NCBI GenBank assembly: GCA_017745235.1
Contig: JAGHZU010000001.1
Coordinates: 1 to 64,000 of the forward strand
Source of the DNA: Caulobacter sp.
GTDB lineage: Bacteria > Pseudomonadota > Alphaproteobacteria > Caulobacterales > Caulobacteraceae
Length of the DNA: 64,000 bases
Direction of reading: 5' to 3'
This document shows positions 63,296-64,000 of this stretch, one piece after another; position 1 is the first letter of the stretch, and every line of letters starts with the position of its first letter. Position numbers and translations under genes: made by a program. The notes under the pieces were generated by a model. That model had not been told where the DNA came from and ran no database searches. It saw only the letters and a program-made list of their open reading frames with translations.

Positions 63296-64000
63296 CTATT
63301 CCGCGCGAAGCGCTTCGATGGGATCCAGCCGTGAGGCCTTGCGGGCGGGATAGAAGCCGAACGCCACGCCGACCAGCGCGGCCATGGCCGGGCCCAGCAC
63401 CAGAACGTAGAGCGGGGCGGCGAACGCCCAGCCCGAGAAGACCGCCGCGCCCCCCGCGGCCGCCAGTCCCGCCAGCAGGCCGGCCACGCCCCCGACGGAG
63501 GCCAGGGTCGCAGCCTCGATCAGGAACATCAGTTGCAAGTCACGGGGCGTGGCGCCGATGGCCGAGCGGAGGCCGATCTCGCGGCGACGCTCCATGACCC
63601 CCATCAGCATCACGTTCATCACCCCGATGCCGCCGACCAGCAGCGAAATCGCTCCGATCGCAGTCAGCAAGCGCGAGTGGATGGCCTTCTGGGCGTTCAT
63701 GCCGTCGATCATCTCGCGCGCGCTCAGCACCTGGAGGGACGCCCCCGGCCTCGCCAGCAGGGCCGTCAACCGTTGGGCGGCGGCCTTAATGTCGGCGTCC
63801 GGCGCCATGCGGACCAGCACCGTGCTGGGCTGGTCCACACCGATCAGCCGCTGGCCGCCGACGATGGGCACCTGGACGGTCTCGTTGAAATTGACCGGAT
63901 CGAAGCTGGTGAACGGCATCGGCGCCAGCACCCCGATCACGCGATAGACATAGCCGCCCACCCGGATCTGCTCGCCGACGCGCAACGGCCTGCCCGGCGC
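63296..64000 (-). CDS. MacB-type ABC transporter permease (C-terminal part)
   Basis: 235 residues are present; the gene continues past the right edge. The visible part holds the end of the periplasmic MacB core domain (ALLARPGASLQVLSAREMID) and the FtsX-like domain: a helix with IGAISLLVGGIGVMNVMLMG, then RRREIGLRSAIGATPRDLQL and two more helices before FGFYPARKASRLDPIEALR. It ends ALRAE, typical of MacB. The ATP-binding partner or domain is not in the window. Operon with the MacA-like gene. Confidence 0.9.
   Translation of the reverse strand, partial: APGRPLRVGEQIRVGGYVYRVIGVLAPMPFTSFDPVNFNETVQVPIVGGQRLIGVDQPSTVLVRMAPDADIKAAAQRLTALLARPGASLQVLSAREMIDGMNAQKAIHSRLLTAIGAISLLVGGIGVMNVMLMGVMERRREIGLRSAIGATPRDLQLMFLIEAATLASVGGVAGLLAGLAAAGGAAVFSGWAFAAPLYVLVLGPAMAALVGVAFGFYPARKASRLDPIEALRAE

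Overview
The window is about 69% G+C (estimated by eye) and gene-dense. It reads as chromosomal DNA of an alphaproteobacterium, most likely Caulobacter or a close relative. The pointers are groESL behind a CIRCE element, an ileS-lspA-bamF (DUF3035 lipoprotein) run, a MutL with an endonuclease motif, several TonB-dependent receptors, pseudaminic acid genes of the kind that glycosylate flagellin in Caulobacter, and NodT/TolC-type efflux. The genus is inferred from gene content and protein character, not from a search.

Layout. 1-950: groEL (start only) and groES on the minus strand, with a CIRCE operator. 950-2680: small accessory genes (chagasin-type inhibitor lipoprotein, VOC protein, membrane protein, conserved hypothetical). 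2914-12019: a four-gene RND efflux operon with one adaptor, two inner-membrane pumps and one outer-membrane channel, behind an 8+4+8 inverted repeat. 12190-20201: housekeeping (GIY-YIG protein, ileS, lspA, bamF, TraB/GumN-like protein, mutL), with palindromic intergenic repeats. 20300-24001: a TonB-dependent receptor followed 9 nt later by a Tat-exported PLP enzyme of the class V aminotransferase fold. 24009-26190: DinB/TetR divergent pair, a second VOC protein and a GFA-type zinc protein.

26305-31839: pseudaminic acid genes pseI, pseG and a pseF-like gene, interrupted by a secreted protein, trxB and a short-chain dehydrogenase; a 31-codon ORF overlaps the pseF-like start. 31937-34904: an exported adenosine deaminase-like protein and a two-part protein with a possible degenerate EAL domain. 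35373-39378: an island of small genes headed by a cold-shock gene whose start region can form two exclusive hairpins. 39379-41541 is gene-poor. 41542-47890: GNAT, outer-membrane beta-barrel, acyl-CoA dehydrogenase behind a PsrA-like palindrome, hexapeptide acetyltransferase, asd with a possible leader peptide, and a secreted hypothetical. 48213-50226: alkylation repair (Ada-AlkA fusion and Ogt). 50231-53715: patatin-like protein and a sodium:solute symporter.

53814-61830: one regulatory neighbourhood. A COQ4-like / PF10118 / DUF2147 operon is divergent from two tandem paralogous TetR regulators, followed by a cysteine-rich TonB-dependent receptor, a FecI-like sigma factor without FecR, and a PraB-like secreted protein. 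61973-64000: a MacA-like adaptor and the end of a MacB-type permease gene.

The two places most likely to hold undescribed biology are the receptor plus periplasmic PLP enzyme pair (20300-24001) and the TetR/receptor/sigma/COQ4-like neighbourhood (53814-61830). Several possible RNA-level controls (csp hairpins, asd leader, pse overlap ORF) also merit a look. All family names come from motif and sequence-character recognition without database searches.
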